From Glossina fuscipes (Eukaryota > Arthropoda > Insecta > Diptera > Glossinidae): a stretch of DNA of 64,000 nucleotides. Numbering within the stretch: the first letter of the stretch is position 1; the number at the start of each line of letters is the position of its first letter. The stretch is taken from contig NW_023998459.1 of assembly GCF_014805625.2 (NCBI RefSeq), positions 497,161 through 561,160 of the forward strand, given 5' to 3'. Shown piece after piece: positions 11,901 to 23,500 of the stretch. The notes beneath the pieces are model-generated. The model ran no database searches. It was not told the DNA's origin and saw nothing but the letters and a program-made list of their open reading frames with translations. The position numbers and the translations under genes are program-made.

Positions 11901-12854
11901 TTGCCTCGATGATTATTTCACTCGAAACCACGAAATTTCTTCCGGGTGGGTATCCGCAAGTTACCCGATAAGAGGCAAAAGACCGTAGATACTGATGGCA
12001 AATATCTTCATCGTTAACTTTATATATACATAGTATACATTCAATAAATCTCAATTTCATTAAAGGACGCTCACTTTCAACCCATTTGTGTAAAGACATG
12101 TTCAGCTAGATATATTTTATATCTGTCTGCCCGTTTCTTTTAGAGATAAATAACTATTTCAGAAATTTACCTAAAATTTTGTAAATTAGCGGGTGTAGTA
12201 GATCGGCTACCATTTAAAAATAAGTTATAAATAAGTCATAGTCAATTTTTTTGCGAAAAGGCGCTTATTTCAAGAGAATGGAAAAAATATCTTATTGAAG
12301 ATATCGTCGATCATTAGCTAAGTACTTTTCCTTTTTCGAGGAAACTATGAACTGAATGGTACTTCGAGTGCTGCTCATTAAGATAGATAGTTTTTCAAAT
12401 CTGAAAAAAAACTCAACCTATTAAGAAACCTAGAGACTTCACTTATTTTCTGAAAGAAATACCGTTGAAATGTCCACAACGGAACTAATGTAATGGATCC
12501 AATTATTAATCACTCTGTCCAACGTTAGTTTCTGTATGTCCGTAGAATATTCGATTCCAAATTTTCATAAGTTTAGTTTGCCCTAGGTTTAGGCTATAAA
12601 TTACATGATCGCAGTGGGCTAAATAGACTGATGGCGACTCACTTCCTTGGTCAAATTTTTTAATATTTCCAAGTGTTTAGCAATCGGTAGTGCCCGTATG
12701 ATGAAACTGCAAATTGTACTGGATATTTGCACATCTGGAAACACAAAAAAATATATTTAAAGCTGGGTATCACAATTTTAAAAATATTGTGTTTAGTGAA
12801 ATACTTTTTATATTCTGCATACGTAAACATAGTACTTTAGTAGGAAAATAGTAA
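8927..12854. other. Non-coding DNA, no gene recognised
   Basis: AT-rich filler. Small features are a hairpin AAGGAGCC...GGCTCCTT at 9311-9333 and an imperfect 20-bp palindrome around CTTAAG at 10573-10592. A somewhat GC-richer patch at 11.68-12.07 kb has short overlapping frames on both strands but no recognisable protein. Confidence 0.45.
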
Positions 12855-13275
12855 TTATACCCATAACCGAAGGATGAAGGGCATATTCATATTGTCGAAA
12901 CGTTCCTAACATCCAGCTTCGGAAACCCCATAAAGTGTATATATTTTTGGTCAGCGTGAAATTGTAAACCGATTTAAACATGTTCGTCCGTCCGTCTGTC
13001 TGTTTATTGATTATGATAAACCCTCTTCTAGTGGAAAAAATGCAGCTATCATCTTCAAATTTCTCAAAAGAATTGGAAGTTTTTGCACAACTGTTGGCAT
13101 TGAAATTCGCCCAAAACGCTTGAAGGACCTGACCACAGTTAAACATAAGTTGAGACCACCTCTATTCTCAAAAATAAAAAATATTTGGTTGTTTGCTCGT
13201 TGCTTATACTTCGCAACAGATACAATCATCAAAATTTGCATTGAAGCAATCGGCTACGCCTCCACAAAATTATAA
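12855..13275 (+). repeat. DINE/INE-1-like element, + copy of an opposed cluster
   Basis: Begins GGATGAAGGGCATATTCATAT, then AACGTTCCTAACATCCAGCTTCGGA, CCCATAAAGTGTATATATTTTTGGTCAGCGTGAAATTG, CGATTTAAACATG, a GTCCGTCCGTCTGTCTG run, TTGCTCGTTGCTTATA and ends near CGGCTACGCCTCCACAAAATTATA. The block order equals that of the longer copy at 40.17 kb. Open frames on the opposite strand here are chance. Confidence 0.8.
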
Positions 13276-13309
13276 ATAAGTCATGTCCCAATTCATGTCA
13301 TAAAATTAT

Positions 13310-13515
13310 AAATAATTCAGTCCTTTGAAAAGTTTGAGTCAATTGCAAATTCTTTTGCAAATTTTTCTTCATTTTGGAATAATTACCACAAATGCCACAA
13401 AGTTGCGCAAGCAGACGGATGGACAGACGAACAGTTCGGCATTTCAAATTTGAAACTGGCCAAGTATTTGCATACTTTATGGGTTGTGGAAGTTTGTTTC
13501 TACGCACTATAAAAG
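13310..13515 (-). repeat. DINE-like element, second subfamily, reversed fragment
   Basis: Reverse complement carries GGCCAGTTTCAAATTTGAAATGC, a GTTCGTCTGTCCATCCGTCTG run and a GCAACTTTGTGGCATTTGTG block, matching the + strand copy at 39.80 kb. Confidence 0.7.
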
Positions 13516-13539
13516 TAGTGAAAAAAAAATTAAATTTTT

Positions 13540-13900
13540 ATACACTATAACATTGGGTAGGCGCGGTCAGTTTTGCACATTTTTGCCCATAGAATTTGCG
13601 ATCAAATTTTTGTACATTAATTTGCTATAACTCATAAGTAACGAGCAATAGTCCAATTTTTCATTCCTTTTGAAAAACAGAGGCATTCTCAGTTTACGTG
13701 GTGCTGTTGGCGTGTCCTTTGACCGATTTGACCTGTTTTCAATACCAACCAGCGCGCAAGAACTTCCTGTCAAACTTGAAGCCGGTAGCGGCCAGAGGAA
13801 TGTACGCTACGCAGACAGACAGACAGACTAGTCGAACAGACGGGCATTCTTAAATCGATACAGAATTTGGTGGTGATCAAACTTTCCTGCATTACAATGA
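13540..13900 (-). repeat. DINE-like element, reversed copy
   Basis: Contains, on the minus strand, a GTCTGTCTGTCTGCG run, GGTTGGTATTGAAAACAGGTC, and CGTTACTTATGAGTTATAGC, then the GCAAAACTGACCGCGCCTACCC block. These correspond to the inner half of the full-length copies. It faces the copy at 12.86 kb. Confidence 0.65.
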
Positions 13901-16900
13901 TAGTCTGATTTATGCAATAAATGAATGCGTTCATAACAATCTCCTGCGGATAAGATATAAAATGCATGAAGTAAACAGAATATTAGAATTGTGTAACGAT
14001 TCAAATTTGTCGATTATGTTCATTTCTCGGCAACAGGAGAATCTTTACGATTAATATGACGTAATTGGTCAAAAACTTTAACGTAAGCGCGCACAAATTC
14101 CCATATATGAGCAAGAAAAAGAATTGTAAAATATATGACCAGCAAGAGGAAGAGCGGCAAAATATATGAGCAGCAAGAACAAGAATTGTAAAATATATGG
14201 GACTTAGCAATGTGGGCCTTGAGCCATATCAAAAAAGATGACCGATTTTGATCGCTGTCATTTTTTTAGCCATCACTTATGGTAATTTGAAAAATTTGGC
14301 GTTTTAGTGTACAACGCCAAAAAAAAAGCACCGGCAATGTAGGATCTAAAATGGTTTTATTGTACACCTTCGGATTAGCGATGTTGTTTTCAACAAACAA
14401 GATCAAGCTTGACCGCAATTTATCTTAAACGGAGGCATATGAGATACAACTGAAGAACTTCCCACAGAAAAGCATCCTTAACGCAAAATCTTATATGCGA
14501 AGATTTTTTCATAAAAGAAATTAATTCGATTAAGTAGGTTTTTTTATGGATAGATAATGATGAAATTTTCTAAGAGAAGCACATGGCCTACTAACGTACA
14601 AAAAAGTTCAAATATCCGCATTTAGAAAATCGAAATGAACTTCTACTTAAAAGATACGTTCAGACACGTAAATGTAGATGAGAAAAATTCAACTTATAGG
14701 GCATTTGAACACCATGTATATATAGATACGTGGTTGATGTTTTAGAGATATTGTGCACACAACATTTTTTCTATAGTTTGACCGATTAAAATGACGCATG
14801 TGGCGCAAAAATATCATCATGTAAATGTTAAATTATTTTTAAACTTTGATTAATTGGGGATTTTTTTGTTTTGCACATTTTTCGAAATATTTTTCATATG
14901 TTCTTTGCGCGAAAAGTTCAATACGTGCAATATATGTATAAGTATATATGGTAGGCGACTTCGCATTAGAAACGTTATGGTTATTGGAATTGTTGATATT
15001 AAAAGATTTTCGTTTAATGTTTATTATTTTTTATTTTCCTTCTGCGCGTATGCGTGAGTGTGTGTAACTTCATTATTTACTATTGAAAGCCAAAGAATAC
15101 GGCAAACAAATATTTGTTTCCTTCTCTTGATGTAAATATTTATAAGACAAACCGAAAATCAATAAACTAAACTCAAATCTACAAAGATTTATAAAAATCA
15201 AGGAATGCTCCCAAATATCTCCGGGCGTGTTTAATTTTTTTGCTTGCATTAAGCATTTTGTCGTAAATGTCGCGTTAATATAAGTCTTTTTATTTACAAC
15301 CACTGCTGTTGTTTAACTTACGGCATTCAGAACTACGCACTAGAGAAATCAAAAATTATGCAAATTCTACGTTACTACCGGATTCTAATCTGATTTATGT
15401 GAATCTGTTGATCGCTTCTTGCTAATTGAGATAATAAGCTAATTAAACTTAGATGACATTTTGTCCTTTCGCATCCTTTAAATGACCGAATTAACACGAT
15501 CTCTACAAAACTGAGAGAAAGGAAGTGAGAAAATTATTTATATTTGCTTTAGAATCAAAACTTATCATTTCAAGCAAATATACGAAATCCCTAAGAATTT
15601 CTCTTCAATTATTGATCAATTTTGCCTAATAGAGAATGCGTTGTTTTTATCAAAATTTTAAAAAGCCGTTGAAACAAGGCGTAGAATTTTTAATTAATTT
15701 CTGTGAAAATTTATAAGTCAATTTTTTTTGCTTATTTTTATTATTTGGCAATGGCAGTTGAGGCGAATCGCACCTATATCCAACCTTGGTTTATAAACAC
15801 AAGAAGTTTCACCTTTCATTTTTTTCGAGCATCGCATTGAGGATTGAAAAACCAAACAGGATTATGATTACGAGCTTTCTGAAGCATACTTTTGGGCACC
15901 ATGAAAATAAAATAAAATCTCTTTCGCTGATATGCACAAGCAATGGAAATCTGAAACCAATATTGCCATCAATGTGCAATTTAACTAGCGCCTTGTAATA
16001 ACTGACAAAAAAAGATTGTGTTTTTTGAATTTGGTCTGCGGACTCAGGCGTATAAGCCTTTATATCAACTTTTAAAATGTTGAAAACCCCAAAAACAAGC
16101 TAACGAATGACTATTTTTTTTGTCAATCCACAGAACGCTCAAACTTCGTTTCACATTCCCTTGTGTACAAAAAAATCTCGAGCGGAAAAGCATCATCAAA
16201 ATACTCTCAATCCATAAATGAATCCTGAGATGTCTTATTACAAAATTTTTAAGAAATGTATACCTTCAACTTCAAATTCAAATATAAGTAATGCATGTCT
16301 TTGACTTAAGGGTCTTATTAGTTTTGTCAAACGCTTGAAACGTTGAGTTATAATCATTGAAAATCATATACATTCTTAATTGCAACAATCGGTTTGTTTC
16401 CCGCTCGTACGTCTATTAAATTTTTTTTGTTCTTACTGTAGTGGCTTTAGAATTAAGCTAACTAAAAAGTAAAAAAACAAACTTGGACTTAAATATCTCA
16501 TTCCAATTTCTTATCAAAGGAGAAACGATAAAATTTTTTTTTATTAGCTTAATCGATGCGTTCAACTTGCAAAAATCTATTGAAATTTCTGTCTTTTCCC
16601 CATGCGATCAAAACAAAAAAACCTTTGTCAAATCAGTACCCGCAAGGTGCTTGCAATCTGATGACTAAAGTATTAATTTCTAAGTAAATCTACACTTGTA
16701 TTCGGTCCTTTCGCACCATGCAGTATGTTCAAAGTGCGATTTCATCTGTGGCAGATGCGCAGCAAAAAACATTAACTTCGAGCATAAAATCGTCGTGAAA
16801 AGAGCATGAAGAAAAATATTTCAAGATGTAAAGGCGTCTTTGTTTCGTTGGGATTGCAGGATATAATAAAAAAAGTTTGTCAAAAACGCATCTTAAAACT

Positions 16901-16968
16901 TTAAACGCGTTTATTTCAAACCACGATTCGTCAAATGGGCACGCAGCATTACTCTGGCAATATTCATA
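13901..16968. other. Non-coding DNA with a minisatellite
   Basis: Apart from the 31-bp tandem repeat at 14103-14192 and a weak DINE-like trace near 16295-16440 (an AACGCTTGAAACG and CGTACGTCTATT block), no gene or repeat is supported. A 19-bp word at 16777-16795 recurs at 34577-34595. Confidence 0.45.
14103..14192. repeat. 31-bp minisatellite, three units
   Basis: Three consecutive units beginning ATATATGA: 28, 31 and 31 bases (14103-14130, 14131-14161, 14162-14192), then a partial fourth (ATATATGGG). Units 1 and 3 share the ending AAGAATTGTAAA, while unit 2 ends AAGAGCGGCAAA. Confidence 0.92.
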
Positions 16969-16969
16969 T

Positions 16970-17312
16970 TGTTATGAAATTCACTTTTCTAAGATACAGT
17001 GCGCATCACTAGACCGTGGATATTTTGTTCAAGAGAAATACACTTCAAAGTTCTTTTATTTACAATTATGTTCCTTAAATGCAGGATTATTCACAATTTA
17101 TTTTGGCCGTACTCTCAACTTCTATGTTCTTGCCCGACTAACTCCCCCTTCCACAAATATTCTATTTATATAGATTTTTACAATCATATTAGTAGCACCT
17201 AATTTCATAGCTTCATTTTTAATTCGTTAACCTGCTTTTCTGGTACTCGTTTTCCTCGGTCGGCAGCTGCATGACGCGCTGCGAATGTGCATTTGGTTTT
17301 TCCTCTTTAGGG
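16970..17312. repeat. LTR-like interspersed repeat, copy 1
   Basis: Alignable over its whole length with 30244-30610. Shared blocks, in order, are TGTTATGAAATTC, GATACAGT, ATCACTAGACCGTGGATA, AAATACACTTC, TTTTATTTACAAT, TACTCTCAACT, CTATTTATAT, GCTTCATTTTTAATTCGTTA, CGTTTTCCTCGGTCGGCAGC, GACGCGCTGCGAATGT and TTTTTCCTCTTTAG. A TGTTA start and moderate length suggest a solo LTR, but no matching CA end or target duplication was identified. Class unresolved. Confidence 0.75.
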
Positions 17313-18208
17313 ATTTTATCACTTAGCTTAACCATCCGAATTTTTTGCAATATCTTTAAAGCAAGATTCTCTAGTGCACGTCGTGGGATTTTTTGTTAGT
17401 AAAAGACCGCTTTGCTTTAGTTTAGAAATTGAAGTTTTTCGTTCTCTCATTCGTTAAAAAACTTACGAGGTGCGCTAGCTATGGGTGTTTAAATTAATTT
17501 TTCTAAATTCCGATTTCTACCAATTATATTGCGCGCGAATCCCTTAATTGCGCCGCGAGAATGAGTTTTTTAATTTGTACAATTGCCTATAAAGTGCCAT
17601 TTACGATATGCTATCTGATCGATCAATAGCACAAAAGCTTCTAATGTTTCTTAAAATAATTCGTTCTTTTCTGTTTTTATTACAATTTTTTTAATTAAAA
17701 ATTAATTGCATCTTTTTATTTAATTTGTTTACATTGCAGATATCATTTTCGCCAACTACAATAGTTTCAATTGAATTATAGAAAGAAATTTTAAAAATAG
17801 AAGCCACGTAACTACTTCGGTAAAAATTAATAGGTGCTTAAATTACATGTGCACTAACGCTCTACTAACGCAGAAAACAAAAAGTCTTTGATTAACAATT
17901 TAAGAAAATAAGTGCTTACAAATTTTTTTTTACATTTAATTGCTTGCTAAAAAGAAAAAAGGAGAGAGATAAGATTTTTAATCAAAAACTTGGTGCTTCA
18001 AAATCGTGCAAAACAACAATTTGCTGGTAATCAACGCAAAGCAAACAATTGTAAAAAAGTTATTGATTGCTCTCATAATCTGGCGACACATCGTTAAGCT
18101 ATTTGCAGCAAATGTCTCACTAGCATAAATAAGATTTTGTCTTACATACGATAATAAACTTAATAATAACCGCAATAATAATAAGAAACAAACTTAAGAC
18201 CAACAACA
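17313..18208. other. Region upstream of the first coding exon
   Basis: Expected to hold the 5' UTR and perhaps the promoter of the large gene. The last 30 bases before the ATG are CAA-rich, as in many fly leaders. Several TA-rich words occur, but no TATA box or initiator can be singled out. No ORF is supported. Confidence 0.4.
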
Positions 18209-18281
18209 ATGGAACATTTAGATTTGGCTGGCATTTTAACAACACCACCACAATGGAATGTGCCTGCGTTCGAACAACAAG
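18209..18281 (+). CDS. First coding exon of the large disordered-protein gene
   Basis: Seen: ATG at 18209 in the context CAACAACAATGG, close to the fly translation-start consensus, with an in-frame TAA at 18182-18184, so this ATG can begin the protein. It encodes 24 residues (begins MEHLDLAGIL, ends PAFEQQ) plus the first base of codon 25, and runs into a GGTAAACT splice donor at 18281/18282. The leftover G joins the AT at the start of the exon at 20302 to give Asp25 and keeps that exon's open frame. That phase match is the main support, because the exon is too short to stand alone. Inference: this is the initiating exon of at least one isoform. An ATG inside the second exon (20346, reading MEETSEDEE) could start a shorter form. 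No TATA box or clear initiator was recognised upstream. Confidence 0.62.
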
Positions 18282-20301
18282 GTAAACTATTTGATGATAC
18301 TCATAGAGCGATTCCTTTTCTTACGCGCTGCATATTTTGTCATTAAGTTAAAATAAGATAAACAGTGCTCTCTCTCTTTCTCTTATATTTATACAAATAT
18401 TTTCGTTTTACTTCAAAAACAACATTATACTGTACACAAAATCTTATTTAAACTTATGCAAAAACAAATGTTCACTTTTTATCTTTGTACTTGTTGTTGT
18501 TGTTGTTGTTGTTGTTGCTGTTTTGAGTAGTCTGTTTATAAAATGAATTCGTAAAGCACCAATAAATTAACAACACAGCATTCACATTTTTCTTCTATTT
18601 TATTAATAAATTAATTGCAACGTTAGCTGGATTTTGTTGCAAGTCACTACACAGAGTCAGCCGCTGCTTATGCTGCCTTTACTACAAGCAATGCGTATAC
18701 AGTATGGCGACATTATACGCCATCATAACCTAAGCGACAGTGAAAACCTAAATAAGAAATAAATTAAAAAGGGCATCACCAAGATCTTTCTTAAAAATAA
18801 AAGGGTAGGGTTCCCAAACGTCGACAGCGCAAAAGCTGGTGTGATCTTGTACTCAGAAGCAAAGCCACAAACCCTTGTTTTTTATTAAATTTATGGCCAC
18901 AGCATAAGTTCCTTCTATTAAGGAAAACTGGATTACCCGCTTGGAGTTAGACTAAGTTCAAATTTCTTAACAGATAAATAAATAAATAACATTTCAACTT
19001 TGATTTAAAGTTTCCAATAAATAATATTACAACCCATATAGTTCGGTGTATAAAATTTTGTTTGTCTTGCAAAACGGCTATTTCTAATAGTTTTCATTAA
19101 TTTTATTGTGGACTAAACCAGGAAACTGCCATAGATTAAATGGATTAAAGATTTTATTAATATTTTATTAGAAGATGTTTCCAAAGTTCATTTTCTTTCC
19201 TATCTCTGGATCAAATTTTGTTCTTCTTCGTTATCTCATTTTCAGTTTGTTATATGAGAGTAAATATTGTTCAATTTTCCTACCACTAAAAGATTGATGT
19301 GCAGGATATTGCTTGTAACATTTAGAAAATTGTAAATCATATATAACTCTTTTGTATTAATTTAGCCTTATTTGTCCATTTGCCTTTTCGTGAATATTAC
19401 GACAAGACATCTTCAGATGTTTCAATCAACTTCGCACTCATAAATTTTATTAAAACTTTTAAAAATGTCAAAACAAGATTTAAATATTTTAACAGAATAT
19501 ATTTTTATTACAAACTATAAAAGTTTATAAAAAATATTTCTTTTTCTTTATTTTTTTTTTTTTTTTTGTTTGTTTGGAAATGGATTGGACCAGTTAAGTT
19601 AATATTAGATCCATAAAAAATATTTCAATTCAATCCTTAACAAGCCCGTAATCACTAAAAAACTTTTCTACTCAAAAGATTTTAGTTCATTTCTTTACAC
19701 TTCTTATCTTTATGTCAATTTACTTTTTATAATTGTTGAGCAAAATTGTCATTAATTGCCATTATAGGTTTGTGTTCTCGCCTAAGCATTTATAATTTTT
19801 TTGAAGAGTATCATTCCCGCTTTATTCATTTATTTACTTTTTTTTTATACAAAAAGTCATTAACGTATGTTGCAGATAAATGAATGAATAGCATAATGAA
19901 TCATATCACAATGTGTGTATATGCTACAAGATTTAGATGGAACGTAACATCATAATACCATAGATAAGAATTAATAAAAAAAAAACATTGAAGATTTCGC
20001 AGCTTTAACAACAAGAAGAGAAAAACAAATTTAGAAAAATATAACAAGTTTGAAATACAACAACAGCAGTAGTTGTTTAAAGAGATCCTAGCAAGAAGGT
20101 ACTGCTAAATACTTCTGTTAAGGAATTTCCAACATTTCCAAACAAAGAGACAGAGACAGCGAGAGAAAGAGAAAAATTTTTAATAAACATAAATTATGCG
20201 TAAATGGAAGACTCAATTAATAAGTAAGAAAAGGGTGTTTTATAGCCGCAAAGGTCGTTGATTACAGACCTATTTTGTTAATTGCCTTTCGCTTTCTGTA
20301 G
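18282..20301 (+). other. Intron 1 (2.0 kb)
   Basis: Starts GTAAAC and ends with the pyrimidine-rich acceptor cctttcgctttctgtag. Contents are AT-rich and apparently unique apart from a TTG microsatellite (18491-18520), a poly-T run near 19551-19567 and a purine-rich gagacagag stretch around 20146-20175. No convincing ORF or transposon was seen inside. Confidence 0.6.
18491..18520. repeat. (TTG)n microsatellite
   Basis: About nine consecutive TTG/GTT triplets followed by an imperfect TTGCTG unit, inside intron 1. Such short triplet runs are usually length-polymorphic. Confidence 0.95.
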
Positions 20302-20493
20302 ATGCTATTTATTTGTCAAGTTCTCGGCAAATGTTGGAACCTATTATGGAGGAAACTTCGGAAGATGAAGAACATGCGCTTAATAGCTGGAATCAATATG
20401 AACAATCGACTCAGCGGAAGGAGGAAGGTGCCAGCTTTTGGAGCTCAGCAGAATCTGAAACTGGTTCGGTAATAAGAATCGAAATAAACAAAG
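20302..20493 (+). CDS. Second coding exon of the large disordered-protein gene
   Basis: Open from the acceptor at 20301/20302 to the donor AAAG|GTATTA at 20493/20494. It contributes residues 25-88 and the first base of codon 89. The segment is acidic and serine-rich (around residues 36-42 it reads EETSEDEEH), with no recognisable domain. Read past the donor, the frame meets TGA within the next 40 bases, so splicing is required. Removing the following 60-base intron joins G to AT (Asp89) and continues in the frame of the giant exon. Both boundaries leave the same phase (1), which supports the model. Confidence 0.75.
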
Positions 20494-20553
20494 GTATTAT
20501 TAAGTATTTTGAAGAATTTCATATTGAATGAGAAATTAACTCCTATTTTGCAG
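20494..20553 (+). other. Intron 2 (60 bp)
   Basis: GTATTA donor, AT-rich body with an in-frame TGA, and acceptor tcctattttgcag. A length of 60 bases is typical of the short introns of flies. Confidence 0.75.
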
Positions 20554-23500
20554 ATACCGATTCTATTTCTGAAAGAGATTACCTTTGTCCCGCAAAACGT
20601 GCTAGACGCTGTGAAGAGCTCTTACAACCGAATAGTTTGGAGGAGGAAGTAATTTTACGTCGACCTTTGTATGGTGAAATAAAAAATAACAGTTTGGAGC
20701 GATTTCTGGCTTATGAAAATGCCTCACGTGACTCTTGGGGTACTGGAAGTCAACAGAGAAATAGTACTGGCAGCCGTCGCTTCGATGAATTTTACTCAGA
20801 TTCCGATTCTTTGAGCTACAATTCCTTAAGTCGATCCTCTTCTTTAATACAATTCGAATCTTTAGAACGGCAACTAATGCTGCAGGAGCAGCATACTAGT
20901 ATGAATAGTTTGGGTAACTCATCGCCTTCATTACTTAGTTTTGATGCTCAAGCCGGGGAGGAGAGTAACAGCAAAACCAACATAAGCGTAAGTTCAAATT
21001 CTAGCAATAACAGCCGAAGAGGTTCGCAAAGTTCTTTATTGAAACGTTATGAGTCCACTGACGGTCGCTTGCATCAAACGTACTATGATTTAGATAAACT
21101 AAACTTTGATGAAATGAACACAATAAGGACAGCGCATAGTAAATTTTTGGTCAATAATACAGAATTAAGATCTGATTCAGAGTCGTCCGAGTCAACTTCT
21201 TCGAGTTCGGAAAGCTCTTGCCGCCCAAATAGCGTCATGTCGCCTGTGGATTCTAGTGACAATGACGGCTTAAAGATCAAACTACATACGGCTACAGTTT
21301 TCCAACGGCGAGGTAGTAAAAACTCAGCTGAAAATTTGTCCGAAGATTCGGGTTACTGCGAGCCGACAAATTGGTTTAATTTACGGCGCTCGAAATCGCA
21401 AAATTTACTAAAATCTTCGGAAAAATGTTGTGAGGAAATAGAACAAGAACAGCGAATACAAGAGACAGAGGCCACCGCCAATCCTGACAAACATTCCAGA
21501 AACAAATCAACAAATTTTTATAACATTTTAAAAATAGGAGATTTTGAAAGCTTGCCGACAGCAACTGCGTTTACGAAAGATTTTTTCATCGGCAACAACA
21601 ACAAGAGCAACAGTGCTTCAATACAACCGGCAGCGTTTATTGAACTGAGTACATTACCAGAAGCAATCGATTGTGGTAGGGAGACAACAACCGGCGAAAA
21701 AATGTTGCCGCCGTTTTATAAAAATAGCACAGATGAAAGAGTAATCACACCAAACATTCATGATAATAACGATGAAAAAAAAACAAAATGAAAACCACGC
21801 GGACGAGGAAAATGAAAGATCGCTAACACATTCTCCCTCACCAGCTTCTTCAGAGACTACATCGGCAGCGTCGCCAGCATCATCGCGAACGTCTACTGAC
21901 TCGTCTGTAACGACATGCGCATCAGCAGCCTTTACTTGGCTAAGACCTCCGACAAGAGGAGCACATGATATTGAGACATTTACAGAAAATAGTATGCCCG
22001 ATATACGCGACGAGAAAACATCAACGACAGAAGAAACCGAGTTACTCAACATATTTTGCAATGGTGAGGGTAAGATTAACAGAAATGGCCGCCATAATCA
22101 ATTGTTAAATATTTGCGATTTATTGGAGGTGCTTAGAACAGGTAGTGATGATGTATTTCCTAATACAACTACGAACGAATTACACGATTTTAGTGATTTT
22201 AACACAAAGAAGTTGGAAACTTACTGTTCTAACATTTGTGCAACAGAGAAGGCGGAAAACTTAATGTGGTGCCACGGTAGTAAATTTTCCAGTGTGCCGA
22301 ATAAGTTAAATGAGTTGGGTAATAAAACTTATGAAAATTCCTTTTTCAACTCAGAGGAGGAAAAGGAAAGAGAAAAACAGCAGAGTGAAACAAAAAGTAT
22401 TCAACGTAGTGCCAGTTGGTCTGTTTCATTTACTTCCAAGAGCTTCCCGTGTAAAGAAGATGGAGCAACCAGAGGTTATATGAATGCCAGTTACTATAAC
22501 TTATCGCAAATAAAAGATTTTGACATCATTGATAGCTTTAAAATGTCTGATCGTAAACGTACGTCGTTAAATGAAAATGAAATTATTTGTAAAAGCAATT
22601 TCCTCTTGAATGAAGTTTCTAAGCATTATGATCGCTCAGCATCGATACTAACTGATAAATCAATAGATTGTTTGGCAGATGCACTACAGAGACCTTCAGT
22701 GCCATTACGAAACAGAAAGGAAGCAAAGGCTAACCAAAATGAAATGGAATACGAAACTATACAGCATGTGCAATTAGTTTTAAGAAAGCCGCCTGCACGG
22801 CAACGTCATAAGGCCGGAAACGCTGAGAAGAGCCTTAGTTTAAATCAAAATATGACCATACCGGGTTTGGATGAGCCACGCAAAACTTTTGATCAAGATC
22901 CTACAAATTTAAAAACGAGTTACGCTCAAAGCTTAGAGAGATGTAATTTCGATCCTAAAGAATTGTCAAATCATGATCTAAGCACAACCACCCACCGCTC
23001 TCTCACAAAAAGAAGATTTCACAACCAAACAAATAGTGCGACAATTAGTAAAAAGAAACATTTGGTGTCCTCCACACCCAATTTGAATGCGTACGACTAT
23101 AATCAAGATATTGTGGAGGATGATTTATATGTTTCCAGCGCTCACACTTCTATGCATCAATTACCCCAAAATACAACAGCCAAGCCGTTGGGTATTCTCT
23201 TGCCTGTAGGTTCTAGAAATTCATTTAATAAGGAAGTTAGTTTTTGCCCGGTAGTCTCTAAATATTCTTGGCAAGAACAATCGTCTGCTGAAAGCAATGA
23301 ACCACCAGCATTACGGTCAGTAAATGTAGAAACTGAGGACGACAGTGAAGACGAATTATTGGATAATGCTGATGCCACAGTTATTTATAATACTAAAGAA
23401 AACGAAAATATCGCCATGCGTTTAAAAGAAGAAATTGATAAACTGGAAATAGAAGAATCCATCTCAAAAAAAGAGCGAAAATCTAAGAGTACCACGACAC

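Noticed and set aside
11682..12099. Overlapping ORFs on both strands at 11.7-12.1 kb
   Set aside because: No motif recognised on either strand and no adjoining splice signals, so not reported as a gene.
12808..13146. 112-codon antisense ORF
   Set aside because: It lies inside a DINE-like repeat whose other copies are not open in that frame.
21654..22061. 135-codon antisense ORF over the giant exon
   Set aside because: It is the reverse shadow of a long, frame-consistent + strand coding region and has repetitive Val/Asp/Ser composition mirroring the sense codons.
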